NCBI RefSeq assembly: GCF_018860665.1
Contig: NZ_JAHKPK010000038.1
Location: 1 to 64,000, forward strand
DNA: 64,000 bases
Direction of reading: 5' to 3'
DNA from: Pacificibacter marinus
GTDB lineage: Bacteria; Pseudomonadota; Alphaproteobacteria; Rhodobacterales; Rhodobacteraceae
Made by a program: the position numbers and the translations under genes
Shown: positions 40,725-49,022 of the stretch, one piece after another
Numbering within the stretch: the stretch's first letter is position 1
How the letters are laid out: each line of letters begins with the position of its first letter
The notes under the pieces: generated by a model
What the model was told of the DNA's origin: nothing
What the model saw: only the letters and a program-made list of their open reading frames with translations
Database searches by the model: none

Positions 40725-42295
40725 GTCAGATCCTCCTGCCGTGTGCCGCCCATCATCAAACCGATTTGTTCTACATCGGCGTCTTTTGTGGGGATAATGC
40801 CCATGATTTCACCGTGAAACATCACGGCAATTCGGTCAGAGAAATTCATCAATTCTTCCAGTTCCTCGGAAATAAGAACCACGGCGACGCCTTGGTCGCG
40901 CAACTCAATGAAATAGCGCATCATCGTATTGATCGCGCCAACATCGAGCCCACGAGAAGGGTAGGCGGCAATCAATATTTTTTCTGCAATCCGCATTTCG
41001 CGCCGCGCAACAAGCCGTTGTTGATTGCCGCCGGACAGATTACGTGCAGGCATATTGAAATCAGGCACCATCACATCGGCGACTCTCGCAATTTCACGGG
41101 CCAGATTGGCCGCACCTTTCGGTGAGAACCAGCCTTTGCGCGTCAATGGCGGTTGAGCATATTCACGCAAAACAGCGTTGTCCGTGATCGACAAGGTCGG
41201 GGCCATGCCGGAATGAAGACGATCTTCCGGGATGTGGCCGATGCCCGTTTGCGCCATGGTCCGTGCGCCAGCTTTTGTGACATCTTTACCATCAAGGGTC
41301 AGCATGCCAGAGCTGGGCGTGGAAAGACCGGACATGACGTAAGTCAATTCGCGTTGCCCATTGCCGGCAATCCCAGCGATGCCAAGAATCTCTCCTGCGG
41401 CCAGATCAAACGATATGTTGTTCAGAACCGTTCCCTGATCTGTCGTCAGGCTAATATCTGACAGATTAAGAATGGGAGCGGTTTTGATTGAAGGCGCTGT
41501 TTTTTTCTGTGTCTCGGTCAAGACGATTTCCCGTCCGACCATCAACTGCGCAAGGCTATTTTCTGTGCAAGTGTCCGTCCATTCCGTTGCCACTTTTTTA
41601 CCCCCGCGTAACACAGTCACGCGGTTGGACACTTCCATCACCTCGTCAAGTTTGTGCGAGATGAAAATAACCGCATTCCCACGCGCCACAAATGCTCGCA
41701 GAGCTGCAAAAAGCTCGCGCGCTTCTTTGGGGGTCAACACGGCGGTGGGTTCGTCAAGGATAAGAAGTTTGGCATCACGTGCAAGAACGCGGAGAATTTC
41801 GACGCGTTGTTGTTCGCCCGTGGATAGGTTCGCGACGATGGCTTCGGGTTTCACCGCCAAGCCTAAATTTTGTGCAAGTGCGTGAGTGCGGGATTCTAAG
41901 TGGCGCTTTGAAATACATTTCGGGGTTTGAGGCCATCCGAGGTGAATGTTTTCAGCCACGGTAAACGCGCGTACCAACTTGAAATGCTGATGCACCATGC
42001 CAATGCCCGCGTCTATCGCATCCGTGGGCGACGAAAAATCACGCGCATGGCCTTCAATGATCACTTCGCCCGCATCCATTTTGTAGATGCCGGTTACGAT
42101 GTTCATCAAGGTTGATTTGCCCGCGCCGTTTTCCCCTAAAAGGGCGTGAATTTCACCGGGGTAGACATCGATATCGACATCTTCATTGGCGATAACACCA
42201 GGGAAATATTTGCTGACACCTTTCAGTGCCAAAATAGGTGGCGTCCCGGGCGTTAACCCGAGACGCTGTTGGATCGATGCGGTTTGCCGCGCCAT
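40721..42295 (-). CDS. Nucleoside/nucleobase ABC transporter ATPase (tandem ABC domains)
   Basis: A 524-residue ATPase has two ABC cassettes. The first has Walker A GENGAGKST, signature LSTGEQQR and Walker B LLILDEPTAVL. The second has a degenerate P-loop (GIAGNGQREL), signature LSGGNQQR and the PSRGLD form of Walker B. This is the sugar/nucleoside (RbsA/NupA) pattern in which only the first site is fully canonical. I place the start at 42295, 2 bases after the stop of the binding-protein gene; the frame is open further upstream to 42340. Confidence 0.92.
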   Translation of the reverse strand: MARQTASIQQRLGLTPGTPPILALKGVSKYFPGVIANEDVDIDVYPGEIHALLGENGAGKSTLMNIVTGIYKMDAGEVIIEGHARDFSSPTDAIDAGIGMVHQHFKLVRAFTVAENIHLGWPQTPKCISKRHLESRTHALAQNLGLAVKPEAIVANLSTGEQQRVEILRVLARDAKLLILDEPTAVLTPKEARELFAALRAFVARGNAVIFISHKLDEVMEVSNRVTVLRGGKKVATEWTDTCTENSLAQLMVGREIVLTETQKKTAPSIKTAPILNLSDISLTTDQGTVLNNISFDLAAGEILGIAGIAGNGQRELTYVMSGLSTPSSGMLTLDGKDVTKAGARTMAQTGIGHIPEDRLHSGMAPTLSITDNAVLREYAQPPLTRKGWFSPKGAANLAREIARVADVMVPDFNMPARNLSGGNQQRLVARREMRIAEKILIAAYPSRGLDVGAINTMMRYFIELRDQGVAVVLISEELEELMNFSDRIAVMFHGEIMGIIPTKDADVEQIGLMMGGTRQEDLT

Positions 42296-42297
42296 CT

Positions 42298-43422
42298 TTA
42301 CGTGTCCAAACCTGACACGCCCTCGATGGACCAATTCCAATGATAGAGCTCTTGCTCGGTCATTGTTTCACCTTTGGCGACTTTGACGTTGCCTTTGCTG
42401 TCCTTGATTTCGCCTAAGAACGGGTTGAAGGACCCGTCCATGATTGAGGCTTTGACAGCATCGGCTTTTGCGGCGACATCCGCAGGGACAGTTGCGCCCC
42501 ATGCGTCGACATCCACGCCACTGCCGAAGGGCAGAAGGTCTTGGGTCGGGGTCCATTCGCCAGCAAGACGGCGGCGGACTTGTTCGACATAAAAGGCTTT
42601 AAAGTCCACGATGATTGATGAAATATAGGCGTTAGGGCCATAGCGGCGCAAATCGGTGTTCCACATGACGGCTTTAGCGCCACGTTCTTCCGCAACTTGC
42701 AAATAACCCGCTTCATCCATGATACCAAAGAGCACGTCACAGCCATTATCGATCAAAGCTGTGCCGGCCTGTGTGGCCGCTTGCGGGTCAAACCAGCTGT
42801 TGATCACGATGGCTTGCAGTGTTGCTTCGGGGTTGACCGTCCGTGCGCCCATAAGGAAAGCATTGGTGCCAGAATAGACTGAAGGCACAGGGAAAGATGC
42901 AACATAACCCAATTTTCCAGAGGGTGACATGGCCCCCGCAGCGATCCCCGCGATGTAGGATGGGTACCAATGCGACACATAGTAAGTGCCAAGATTTTCG
43001 AGTGCGCTGCGGCCGTCACATTCATAGAATGCAACGTTTGGCGCACGATTTGCGACGTCATATAGGAAGTCGCCGTAATTCGATGTGGCGAAGACCATGT
43101 TGGCGTCATCGGCCACGAATTGACGGTAAATACGCGTGGCATCCGCTGAATAGGGGATGCTTTCAACATAAGATGTGCGCAGCTTGGGGAATGCCGCTTC
43201 GACAGCTTTCATGCCTTGGTCATGCGCCCAAGTCCATCCCTCGTCAGAGGTTGGGCCAGTGTGCCCAAAAGCGATATGTGCATTTTCTTCTGCGACCGGG
43301 GCGAGTGGGGCTGCTGCATGTGCAGGCTGGAGAAGGCCGGTTTTAGGCAAAACAAGGCCTACGCCAGCTGCGACACCCATGTTCAAAAAGCCGCGGCGGG
43401 ACAGGGATTTGGTCGAAATCAT
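42298..43422 (-). CDS. BMP-family substrate-binding protein with Tat signal
   Basis: A 374-residue periplasmic protein begins with a twin-arginine signal (SRRGFLNMGVAAGVGLVLP) and continues with the basic-membrane-protein fold of purine-nucleoside binders: IAFGHTGPTSDEGWTWAHDQG, FVADDANMVFATSNYGDF, GCDVLFGIMDEAGY. There is no lipobox Cys, so it is exported folded and soluble, not as the usual lipoprotein. It is the first gene of the seven-gene leftward operon and probably fixes what the system imports: nucleosides or purine bases. Confidence 0.9.
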   Translation of the reverse strand: MISTKSLSRRGFLNMGVAAGVGLVLPKTGLLQPAHAAAPLAPVAEENAHIAFGHTGPTSDEGWTWAHDQGMKAVEAAFPKLRTSYVESIPYSADATRIYRQFVADDANMVFATSNYGDFLYDVANRAPNVAFYECDGRSALENLGTYYVSHWYPSYIAGIAAGAMSPSGKLGYVASFPVPSVYSGTNAFLMGARTVNPEATLQAIVINSWFDPQAATQAGTALIDNGCDVLFGIMDEAGYLQVAEERGAKAVMWNTDLRRYGPNAYISSIIVDFKAFYVEQVRRRLAGEWTPTQDLLPFGSGVDVDAWGATVPADVAAKADAVKASIMDGSFNPFLGEIKDSKGNVKVAKGETMTEQELYHWNWSIEGVSGLDT

Positions 43423-43778
43423 AAGGAAGAACCTCTTATCTGTTTATGCTGCCTCATCCCCTTTGTGTGACCATTAGGGATGAGGGCGCGACTGAACGCG
43501 CTTAGATGGAATGTTTGGGTGCCAGCGTGATGCGCCAGCAGCCAAACCTCGAAATTCGTGTCAGCGACAAGGCGGTTTGTCCGTCTCATCTTTGTGTGTG
43601 ACACCACGTTTCCAAAAGTAAATGATGCTGAATAGAGGCTAAGTTTGCACCTCAATGTTGCTTATAGAACAACACTTGACGGTTGTGGAATTCGCCTCTC
43701 TAAGTGATTCTGATATTAAACATTCAGTCGTTGCCTCTGTGTTTCTTGGGGCTTTCTTGTGGGATGCTGTGCGCGCAT
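43423..43778. promoter_or_regulatory. Divergent promoter region of the purine cluster
   Basis: The 356 bases between the BMP operon and the rightward operon must hold both promoters. TGTTG-N9-CAACA at 43656-43674 has the spacing of a LysR-type box. TTGACG (43676-43681) could be a -35. I see no convincing complete promoter on either strand. Confidence 0.5.
43656..43674. promoter_or_regulatory. Candidate LysR-type operator
   Basis: TGTTG, nine bases, CAACA is a perfect dyad with interior TTATAG, and its T-to-A span suits LysR binding. It is the only symmetrical LysR-like box I noticed in the divergent region. The cluster encodes its own LysR protein at 45349. Confidence 0.35.
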
Positions 43779-44042
43779 ATGAAAATCGAACAGGTCAAAT
43801 TTACATTTAAGGGCGATTTGCTTGCTGCGAGCTTCCTTGAATTTGCAGAACACCGCGCGCGGCGCTTGTCGGTGCAACTTGTCACGCAGGACCAAAGTGA
43901 CACCTGCGCGAAAATGATCGTGACAGGGCAACCAGATTTGGTGGATGCATTTGAAATGGCTATGAGCCTTGGGCCACAAGATTGCGTTGTTCACGATGTT
44001 TGGCGTGACGAAATGCTGATAAAAAAAGGAATGTCTTTATGA
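43779..44042 (+). CDS. Acylphosphatase-fold protein lacking the catalytic Arg
   Basis: An 87-residue protein with the acylphosphatase layout: a first strand and loop (VKFTFKGDLLAASFLEFAEHRARRL), a mid segment where the catalytic Asn would sit, and the GPQDCVVHDVW end. In active enzymes the loop reads GxVQGVGFR; here the Arg position is Leu (SFLEF), and the Asn is not preserved. It is unlikely to hydrolyse acyl phosphates and may be a binding or assembly protein. The stop overlaps the Rieske gene by ATGA, so it is made together with the electron-transfer protein. Start is uncertain (43764 is possible); the family call is by pattern only. Confidence 0.55.
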   Translation: MKIEQVKFTFKGDLLAASFLEFAEHRARRLSVQLVTQDQSDTCAKMIVTGQPDLVDAFEMAMSLGPQDCVVHDVWRDEMLIKKGMSL

Positions 44043-44707
44043 CGCAGACCGTGGAAGTTCTGTCACAATGGGTTCCGATCGCCCTATCAAATATGATCGA
44101 ATCTGGCACATCTGCTGGCGTGGTTGCCAAAGGCGCTGAGATTGTCGTTTGGCGTGACTCCTCTGGCGTTGCGCATGCTTGGGAAGATCGTTGCCCTCAT
44201 CGTGGTATGAAAATGAGCTTTGGGTTCGTGCGAGGCGACCACATTACCTGCCTTTATCATGGCTGGGAGTATGATCAGAGCGGTACGTGCCAATATATCC
44301 CTGCCCATCCTGAGGTTGAGGTTCCAAAATCTATCTGTGTTGCCCGATATGGTGTGGCCGAGGCGGGGGGGCTCATTTGGGCGCAATTGCCGCTTGGGTC
44401 AAGTGAGAGCAGCTTCGCAGGTTTGCCTGCTATGGAAGGGGTGAAATCCGTATACATTGACGCCTCAGATGCGACTGTTTTAGCCGTCTTGCGCAAGCAG
44501 GGCTGTGCTGATGGTGATGTCGCGAATGTCGTGATCTTGGAACGTGATGGAGCCACGATGACCATTGGTATTCAACCCATCTCAAGCGCCCAATGTGCGC
44601 TACATATTACTGTGCCTGAAGGCTGTGCGGGCGATGTAAGGGAATCTATTCTTGATTGGAGCGAGGAACTGCGACGCAGCATCGAAGAGCTGGAGGTCGT
44701 GACATGA
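44039..44707 (+). CDS. Free-standing Rieske [2Fe-2S] protein with vestigial oxygenase tail
   Basis: A 222-residue protein. Residues 10-118 form a complete Rieske domain of the oxygenase type, with cluster ligands C52-P-H54 and C71-L-Y-H74 (CPHRGMK, CLYHGW) and the IPAHP and YGVAEAGGLIWAQL features that normally lead into the catalytic domain. The last 100 residues have no N-x2-D-x2-H-x4-H iron motif and are far too short for a catalytic domain. This is the exact complement of the two Rieske-less oxygenases at 36428 and 50401. It should therefore pass electrons to them, as the extra Rieske domain of NdmD does for NdmC. It is coupled on both sides by ATGA overlaps. The reductase feeding it is not in the window. 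Confidence 0.88.
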   Translation: MTQTVEVLSQWVPIALSNMIESGTSAGVVAKGAEIVVWRDSSGVAHAWEDRCPHRGMKMSFGFVRGDHITCLYHGWEYDQSGTCQYIPAHPEVEVPKSICVARYGVAEAGGLIWAQLPLGSSESSFAGLPAMEGVKSVYIDASDATVLAVLRKQGCADGDVANVVILERDGATMTIGIQPISSAQCALHITVPEGCAGDVRESILDWSEELRRSIEELEVVT

Positions 44708-45324
44708 TCTTACATAATTATGATCTTTTTGAGAATTGCTATCGGGTTCGTTTGGTCGCATCTTGTGCTGAAGTGGCGCTGGAACTGATCAATGTGGACG
44801 CCTTTCCCGGCACAGAAGAAAAATCCCCTGAGTACTTAAAACTAAACCCGATGGGGCGTCTGCCTATTTTAGAGGACAATGCGCTGGTTTTGCGTAATCT
44901 TTCAGCAGTTCTAATTTACGTGGCGGAACAAGATATCGATAAACGATTCATACCTGATGAGGCAAAGGACCGCGCTCGGATGATGGATTGGCTGGGATTC
45001 GCTTGTGATGATCTTGCTGTTGCGGTGCAGGCACGCGCTGTCGCCTTGCTGGATGCGGCGGGGGATGTTGCTGAATTACGTGCGCAGGCGCGGGCGTTAT
45101 TTCGTATTCTGGACGACCATTTGACGCGGCAGTCTTTGAGAGGCGAAAATTTTGTGGCGGGGGATGTGCCCAGTTTGGCAGACCTCGCGCTGTTCCCAGC
45201 TTTCGCACTCAGTCGAGATTTTAATCTTGATCATGATGAGTTTCCTGCACTACGTCTTTGGGCGCGCAGAATACGCCTGTTGCCAGGTTTCATAACGATG
45301 CCGGGAATTCCTGACTATCATTAG
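44704..45324 (+). CDS. Glutathione S-transferase-like protein, NdmE-like
   Basis: A 206-residue two-domain GST: an N-terminal thioredoxin fold (residues 1-78, with the LNPMGRLPILEDNALVLRNLSAVL glutathione-binding segment) and an all-helical C-terminal domain (90-200). In the Pseudomonas N7-demethylase a GST-like protein, NdmE, is required to assemble the complex of NdmC and NdmD. Its position directly after the Rieske gene (ATGA overlap) argues for the same structural role. A catalytic GST acting on formaldehyde or another intermediate is the alternative. Confidence 0.82.
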   Translation: MILHNYDLFENCYRVRLVASCAEVALELINVDAFPGTEEKSPEYLKLNPMGRLPILEDNALVLRNLSAVLIYVAEQDIDKRFIPDEAKDRARMMDWLGFACDDLAVAVQARAVALLDAAGDVAELRAQARALFRILDDHLTRQSLRGENFVAGDVPSLADLALFPAFALSRDFNLDHDEFPALRLWARRIRLLPGFITMPGIPDYH

Positions 45325-45348
45325 GCCAGACTACTTTTAGGAAAGCTA

Positions 45349-46284
45349 TTGGATTTACATCGCCTCGGTCTTGTTTCGTCTCGCGTCTACCACTTTTCTC
45401 TGGTGGCCCGCTTGGGGTCCATCCGTCAGACGGCATTGACGTTAAATGTTGCGCCGTCTTCTATTTCTCGTTCGATCAAGCAACTTGAAGAAGACCTTGG
45501 CACACCATTGTTCGACCGCACCAAGCAACGATTGCGGCTGACCTCTGCTGGGGAATTACTTGAGCACCACATCAAGCAATCAACGGGTGAAATGAACCGC
45601 GCTGTGACGGAAATCGGCGACCTGCAAGGGCTGCGCCGTGGCACTGTCACTTTAGCTGTCATTGAAAGTGCGTCGAGGGGGATTCTGACAGATGTGCTAG
45701 CCGGTTTTTGGGTGCGCCATCCAGAAATCAGTGTCGATATACAGGTTGTAGGGTCACAAAATGCGGTTGATTTGGTGCATCAAGGTGAGGCGGATCTCGC
45801 ACTAGCATTCGATGTGCGCGTGCCGCGTAATGCGCGTAGGTTGACATCAATTTCTCTGCCGCTTGGAGTTTTGGTCTCCCCCGGCAGCCCGCTTACGAAG
45901 CTGCGTGGAAAGTTGAAAAGTTACGATCTTTCAGGCGAACGGGTCATCTTGTCTGACGGGTCTTTGACGCTTGGCAGTTCAGTCGAGCAAATGTTTTCTG
46001 GGGCTTTTGTTGAATTTTCACGGCGGACAAAAACCAACTCTATTGGCTTGATGATTGATCTCGCGACTCGTGGGTTAGGCACTATTTTGCAGACCAAAAT
46101 GGGGGTGCAGGCCGAGATTGCGCGCGGACAACTGACGTTTATTCCTTTGTCTGATCCTGGTTTAAGTCTAAGGCGGTTGACGCTTGTGTCGCGCCCGAAA
46201 GGTGAAGTGTCTGAAGCGGCTCAGGCGCTGGCGGATGTTTTGACGTCTACTCTTGAATCGATGCGGGAAACTTCACGCGACTAG
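45349..46284 (+). CDS. LysR-family transcriptional regulator
   Basis: A 311-residue regulator has an N-terminal winged helix-turn-helix (about 10-68: YHFSLVARLGSIRQTALTLNVAPSSISRSIKQLEEDLG) and a periplasmic-binding-protein-like effector domain (about 95-300). The start is TTG 45349, with AGGAAAG 5 bases upstream. It lies inside the rightward gene series, 24 bases after the GST gene, and probably responds to a purine or pathway intermediate to control the divergent region at 43.4-43.8 kb. A 100-base gap follows, so a second promoter may serve the genes from 46386 onward. Confidence 0.92.
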   Translation: MDLHRLGLVSSRVYHFSLVARLGSIRQTALTLNVAPSSISRSIKQLEEDLGTPLFDRTKQRLRLTSAGELLEHHIKQSTGEMNRAVTEIGDLQGLRRGTVTLAVIESASRGILTDVLAGFWVRHPEISVDIQVVGSQNAVDLVHQGEADLALAFDVRVPRNARRLTSISLPLGVLVSPGSPLTKLRGKLKSYDLSGERVILSDGSLTLGSSVEQMFSGAFVEFSRRTKTNSIGLMIDLATRGLGTILQTKMGVQAEIARGQLTFIPLSDPGLSLRRLTLVSRPKGEVSEAAQALADVLTSTLESMRETSRD

Positions 46285-46385
46285 TGTTGCGCTGAGTGAA
46301 ACAACTCGTTCTACAATTACCGTCTTTTGGGAACAGTTTTTTCCTGACAGGTTGATAGAAATCGAGCTATCAACCGGAGGGAATG

Positions 46386-46886
46386 ATGAAACAAAGTGCC
46401 GTCGATGCAGTGATCCGCGGGCTGAAACGGGCTGGGGTGACGCTGGTGTGTTATCTCCCCGATAGTTTGTTCAAAGAACTTTACCCCGCACTTGATGCCG
46501 ACCCAGACATTCGCACGATTCAGGTGACGAATGAGGGCGAAGGCGCTGCGATTTGCGGCGGTATATTTTTGTCAGGACAGCGCGCAGCATTGGTCATGGA
46601 AAATTCCGGCCTGCGGGCGTCAGTTGAGCCTTTGGCGCGAATGGGCCTTGGGGCTGGCATTCCGGTTGTGATGCTTATGAGCTACCGTGGCGATATGGGC
46701 GAAAACAATTGGTGGGCTGTACCACACGCCACCACAATGGAGCCGGTTCTTAAAGCGCTGCGCATTCCCTATGCGGTTGAGCGCGAAGAGGAACGCATCG
46801 AACAGGCCATCGTCGATGCCTATGAACTGGCCTATGCCTCTTACTATCACACAGCTGTGGCCCTATCTGGGAGTATCGTACGATGA
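46386..46886 (+). CDS. TPP-dependent decarboxylase, PYR (alpha) subunit
   Basis: A 166-residue protein matches the N-terminal, pyrimidine-binding domain of thiamine-diphosphate enzymes of the sulfopyruvate/phosphonopyruvate decarboxylase type. The catalytic Glu is in VTNEGEGAAICGG, and MENSGL and WWAVPHAT are typical of the group. It is the alpha half; the beta half follows with an ATGA overlap. ATG 46386 is chosen because GGAGG lies 5 bases upstream. The enzyme should decarboxylate a 2-oxo acid to an aldehyde. Which acid is unknown; its place in a purine operon suggests a ring-opening or side-chain product. Confidence 0.82.
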   Translation: MKQSAVDAVIRGLKRAGVTLVCYLPDSLFKELYPALDADPDIRTIQVTNEGEGAAICGGIFLSGQRAALVMENSGLRASVEPLARMGLGAGIPVVMLMSYRGDMGENNWWAVPHATTMEPVLKALRIPYAVEREEERIEQAIVDAYELAYASYYHTAVALSGSIVR

Positions 46887-47491
46887 AACGATTTGATTGT
46901 ATGACCAAATTGGCAGCGCGCCTGTCTGATGAGTTGGTGATTTTGTCACTCGGTGCCTCCGTTGATGAATGGTACAATGCTGCGCCGCATATGCGCGAAG
47001 CGTCCCTGTTTCAACAACAGCTTGGCTGTGTGACCCCTGAAGCTTTCGGACTGGCAGCAGGTCTACCTGACCGCCAAATTGTATCGCTCGACACAGATGG
47101 TGGGCTTTTGTTTAATTTGGGTATTCTTGCGACTTTAGGCAACGAGCAGCCGAAAAACCTGTTTGTCGTTGTTTGGGATAACGAGCAATACCAATCGATT
47201 GGTGGCCCCAAAACGCATACCGCGTCGGGGCGTGTCGATCTTGCGGGGATCGCGCGCGCTTCTGGTATCGATCAGGCGTTCACCGCAACAACGGTGGAAG
47301 AATTCGACGCACATTGTGAAGCGGGCCTGAAGGCTGAGGTCCCTTATGTCGTTGTCGCCAAGGTTTCAGGCACTGTGCAGCCTGAAATCAAGCGCAAACA
47401 TTCTGATGGGCGTGAAGATAAATACATCTTTGTACGCCATGTCGAGAAAACCGAAGGGATCACGATTATGGGCCCTTCCGAGCACAATTGA
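46883..47491 (+). CDS. TPP-dependent decarboxylase, PP (beta) subunit
   Basis: A 202-residue protein carries the diphosphate/metal-binding domain of the same enzyme family: SLDTDGGLLFNLGILATLGNE with the downstream WDNEQYQSIGG corresponds to the GDG...NN motif, with Thr in place of the first Gly. Separate alpha and beta polypeptides are the rule for sulfopyruvate decarboxylases (ComD/ComE). Together with the GMC oxidoreductase and the aldehyde dehydrogenase of the same operon it could form an oxo acid to aldehyde to acid route. Confidence 0.82.
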   Translation: MKRFDCMTKLAARLSDELVILSLGASVDEWYNAAPHMREASLFQQQLGCVTPEAFGLAAGLPDRQIVSLDTDGGLLFNLGILATLGNEQPKNLFVVVWDNEQYQSIGGPKTHTASGRVDLAGIARASGIDQAFTATTVEEFDAHCEAGLKAEVPYVVVAKVSGTVQPEIKRKHSDGREDKYIFVRHVEKTEGITIMGPSEHN

Positions 47492-47498
47492 TCAACGT

Positions 47499-49022
47499 AT
47501 GAAAACCAGCTTTGACTATATCATCATTGGGTCTGGATCAGGGGGCTCTGCGGTTGCGCGGCGTCTTCATGATGCGGGCGCAGATGTTGCCGTGGTCGAA
47601 GCTGGGCGGTCTAGCTTTGGTATTTCCGATATCGAAGATCCGTCAAAATGGTTCGGGCTGCAAAGTGGAGTATGGGATTGGGGGCATCATTATGCCCCGA
47701 CCAATCGCATCCTTGACCGCGAAATTGCGATCCCGCGGGGCAAGGCTTTGGGCGGGTCTACTGCGACCAATGCAATGATGTGGTATCGAGGTGTGCCTGC
47801 TGATTATGAACGTTGGAATGCGCGCGCGGCTGGCTGGAGTTGGCAAGATTGTTTGCCTGCGTTCAAGGCGTCTGAAAACTGGTCCGAGGGGGCAAGCGAT
47901 CTACGTGGTGGCGAAGGCCCACTAAAAATCACCCGCCCAAATCCAGATCATCCGCTCACGCAAGCGATGCTTAAAAGTGGTGCTGCGATGGGACTGCCGC
48001 TGCTCGATGATCCGAATGGCCCTGAACCTTTTGGTGTGGGGTTGGCAAATTTCAATATTGATAGCGCGGGTCGGCGACATACATCGGCAGAGGCTTACCT
48101 TGCGCCGATTATGGTCTCGGATCGCGTAACTATATTGACCGAAACTCTTGCGCTTTATCTGACATTCGATGGAGATCGCACATCAGGTGTTGCGGTGAGT
48201 GGTCCAGACGGCGAGGCGCATCTCACAGCGCAATGTGGCGTGATTTTATCTGCTGGAGCACTGGAGACGCCGCGTCTTTTGATGTTGTCTGGGATTGGAC
48301 CAGAGGCAGAATTGGCGCGTTTGGGCCTGCCGATCAAACTTAAAGCCGCTGCCATTGGACAGAACCTTCAAGACCACCCTTTGTTGCGCGCATTGAACTT
48401 TCGTGCCTCAGCGCCGCTCGGCGAAATGGTGGGCAACGGCGGAGGGACATTGACGATATGGAAATCTGATGACGCGCTTGCCCAAGCCGATCTTTTGGCG
48501 TTTCCTGTACAAGGGCGGTCTGCGACGCCAGCGCTTTGGGATCAGTATAATTTGGATGGGGACGACATTTTTGCCATTGGGCTTGGTGTGATGCAGTCGC
48601 ATTCTAAGGGCCGGATACGCCTGAACGCTGCGTCTCCCACTGCGCCGTTAGACATTCAACCCAATTTACTTGGTGATCCGCGTGATTTGGCGGCCCTCGT
48701 CAGTGGCATTGAGTTTCTTATGGATATGGTAGCCTCAACGGGGTTTGCACCCTTTTTCAAAGACCATGTCGCGCCACGACGATCTGATGATTTTGAGACC
48801 TTTGTGCGGCGCTCTTGTTCCACCTTTTTTCACTGTTGCGGAACAGCCCAAATGGGCTCTCATGATGATGCCCCCGTTTCCCCTCGGTTGGGCGTCAAAG
48901 GCGTTCGCGGTCTCTGGGTCGCGGACGCTTCTGTCATTCCCGAAATCCCTGCGTGCCATACCCACGCGCCTGTCACGATGATCGGTGAACGTGCCGCAAC
49001 ATTTATATTGGAGGACGCATGA
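47499..49022 (+). CDS. GMC-family FAD-dependent alcohol oxidoreductase
   Basis: A 507-residue flavoprotein. The Rossmann motif IIIGSGSGGSAVARRL and an Asp/Glu-ended VAVVEAG open the chain, followed by the GMC signatures PRGKALGGSTATNAMMWYRG and GALETPRLLMLSGIG. The C-terminal catalytic segment is HCCGTAQMG...ASVIPEIPACHTHAPVTMIGERAA, with a His pair. It resembles choline/alcohol dehydrogenases that oxidise primary alcohols to aldehydes. The aldehyde dehydrogenase three genes on could take the product further. No strong ribosome site precedes ATG 47499, 7 bases after the previous stop; a much longer upstream frame overlaps the decarboxylase and is rejected. Confidence 0.88.
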   Translation: MKTSFDYIIIGSGSGGSAVARRLHDAGADVAVVEAGRSSFGISDIEDPSKWFGLQSGVWDWGHHYAPTNRILDREIAIPRGKALGGSTATNAMMWYRGVPADYERWNARAAGWSWQDCLPAFKASENWSEGASDLRGGEGPLKITRPNPDHPLTQAMLKSGAAMGLPLLDDPNGPEPFGVGLANFNIDSAGRRHTSAEAYLAPIMVSDRVTILTETLALYLTFDGDRTSGVAVSGPDGEAHLTAQCGVILSAGALETPRLLMLSGIGPEAELARLGLPIKLKAAAIGQNLQDHPLLRALNFRASAPLGEMVGNGGGTLTIWKSDDALAQADLLAFPVQGRSATPALWDQYNLDGDDIFAIGLGVMQSHSKGRIRLNAASPTAPLDIQPNLLGDPRDLAALVSGIEFLMDMVASTGFAPFFKDHVAPRRSDDFETFVRRSCSTFFHCCGTAQMGSHDDAPVSPRLGVKGVRGLWVADASVIPEIPACHTHAPVTMIGERAATFILEDA

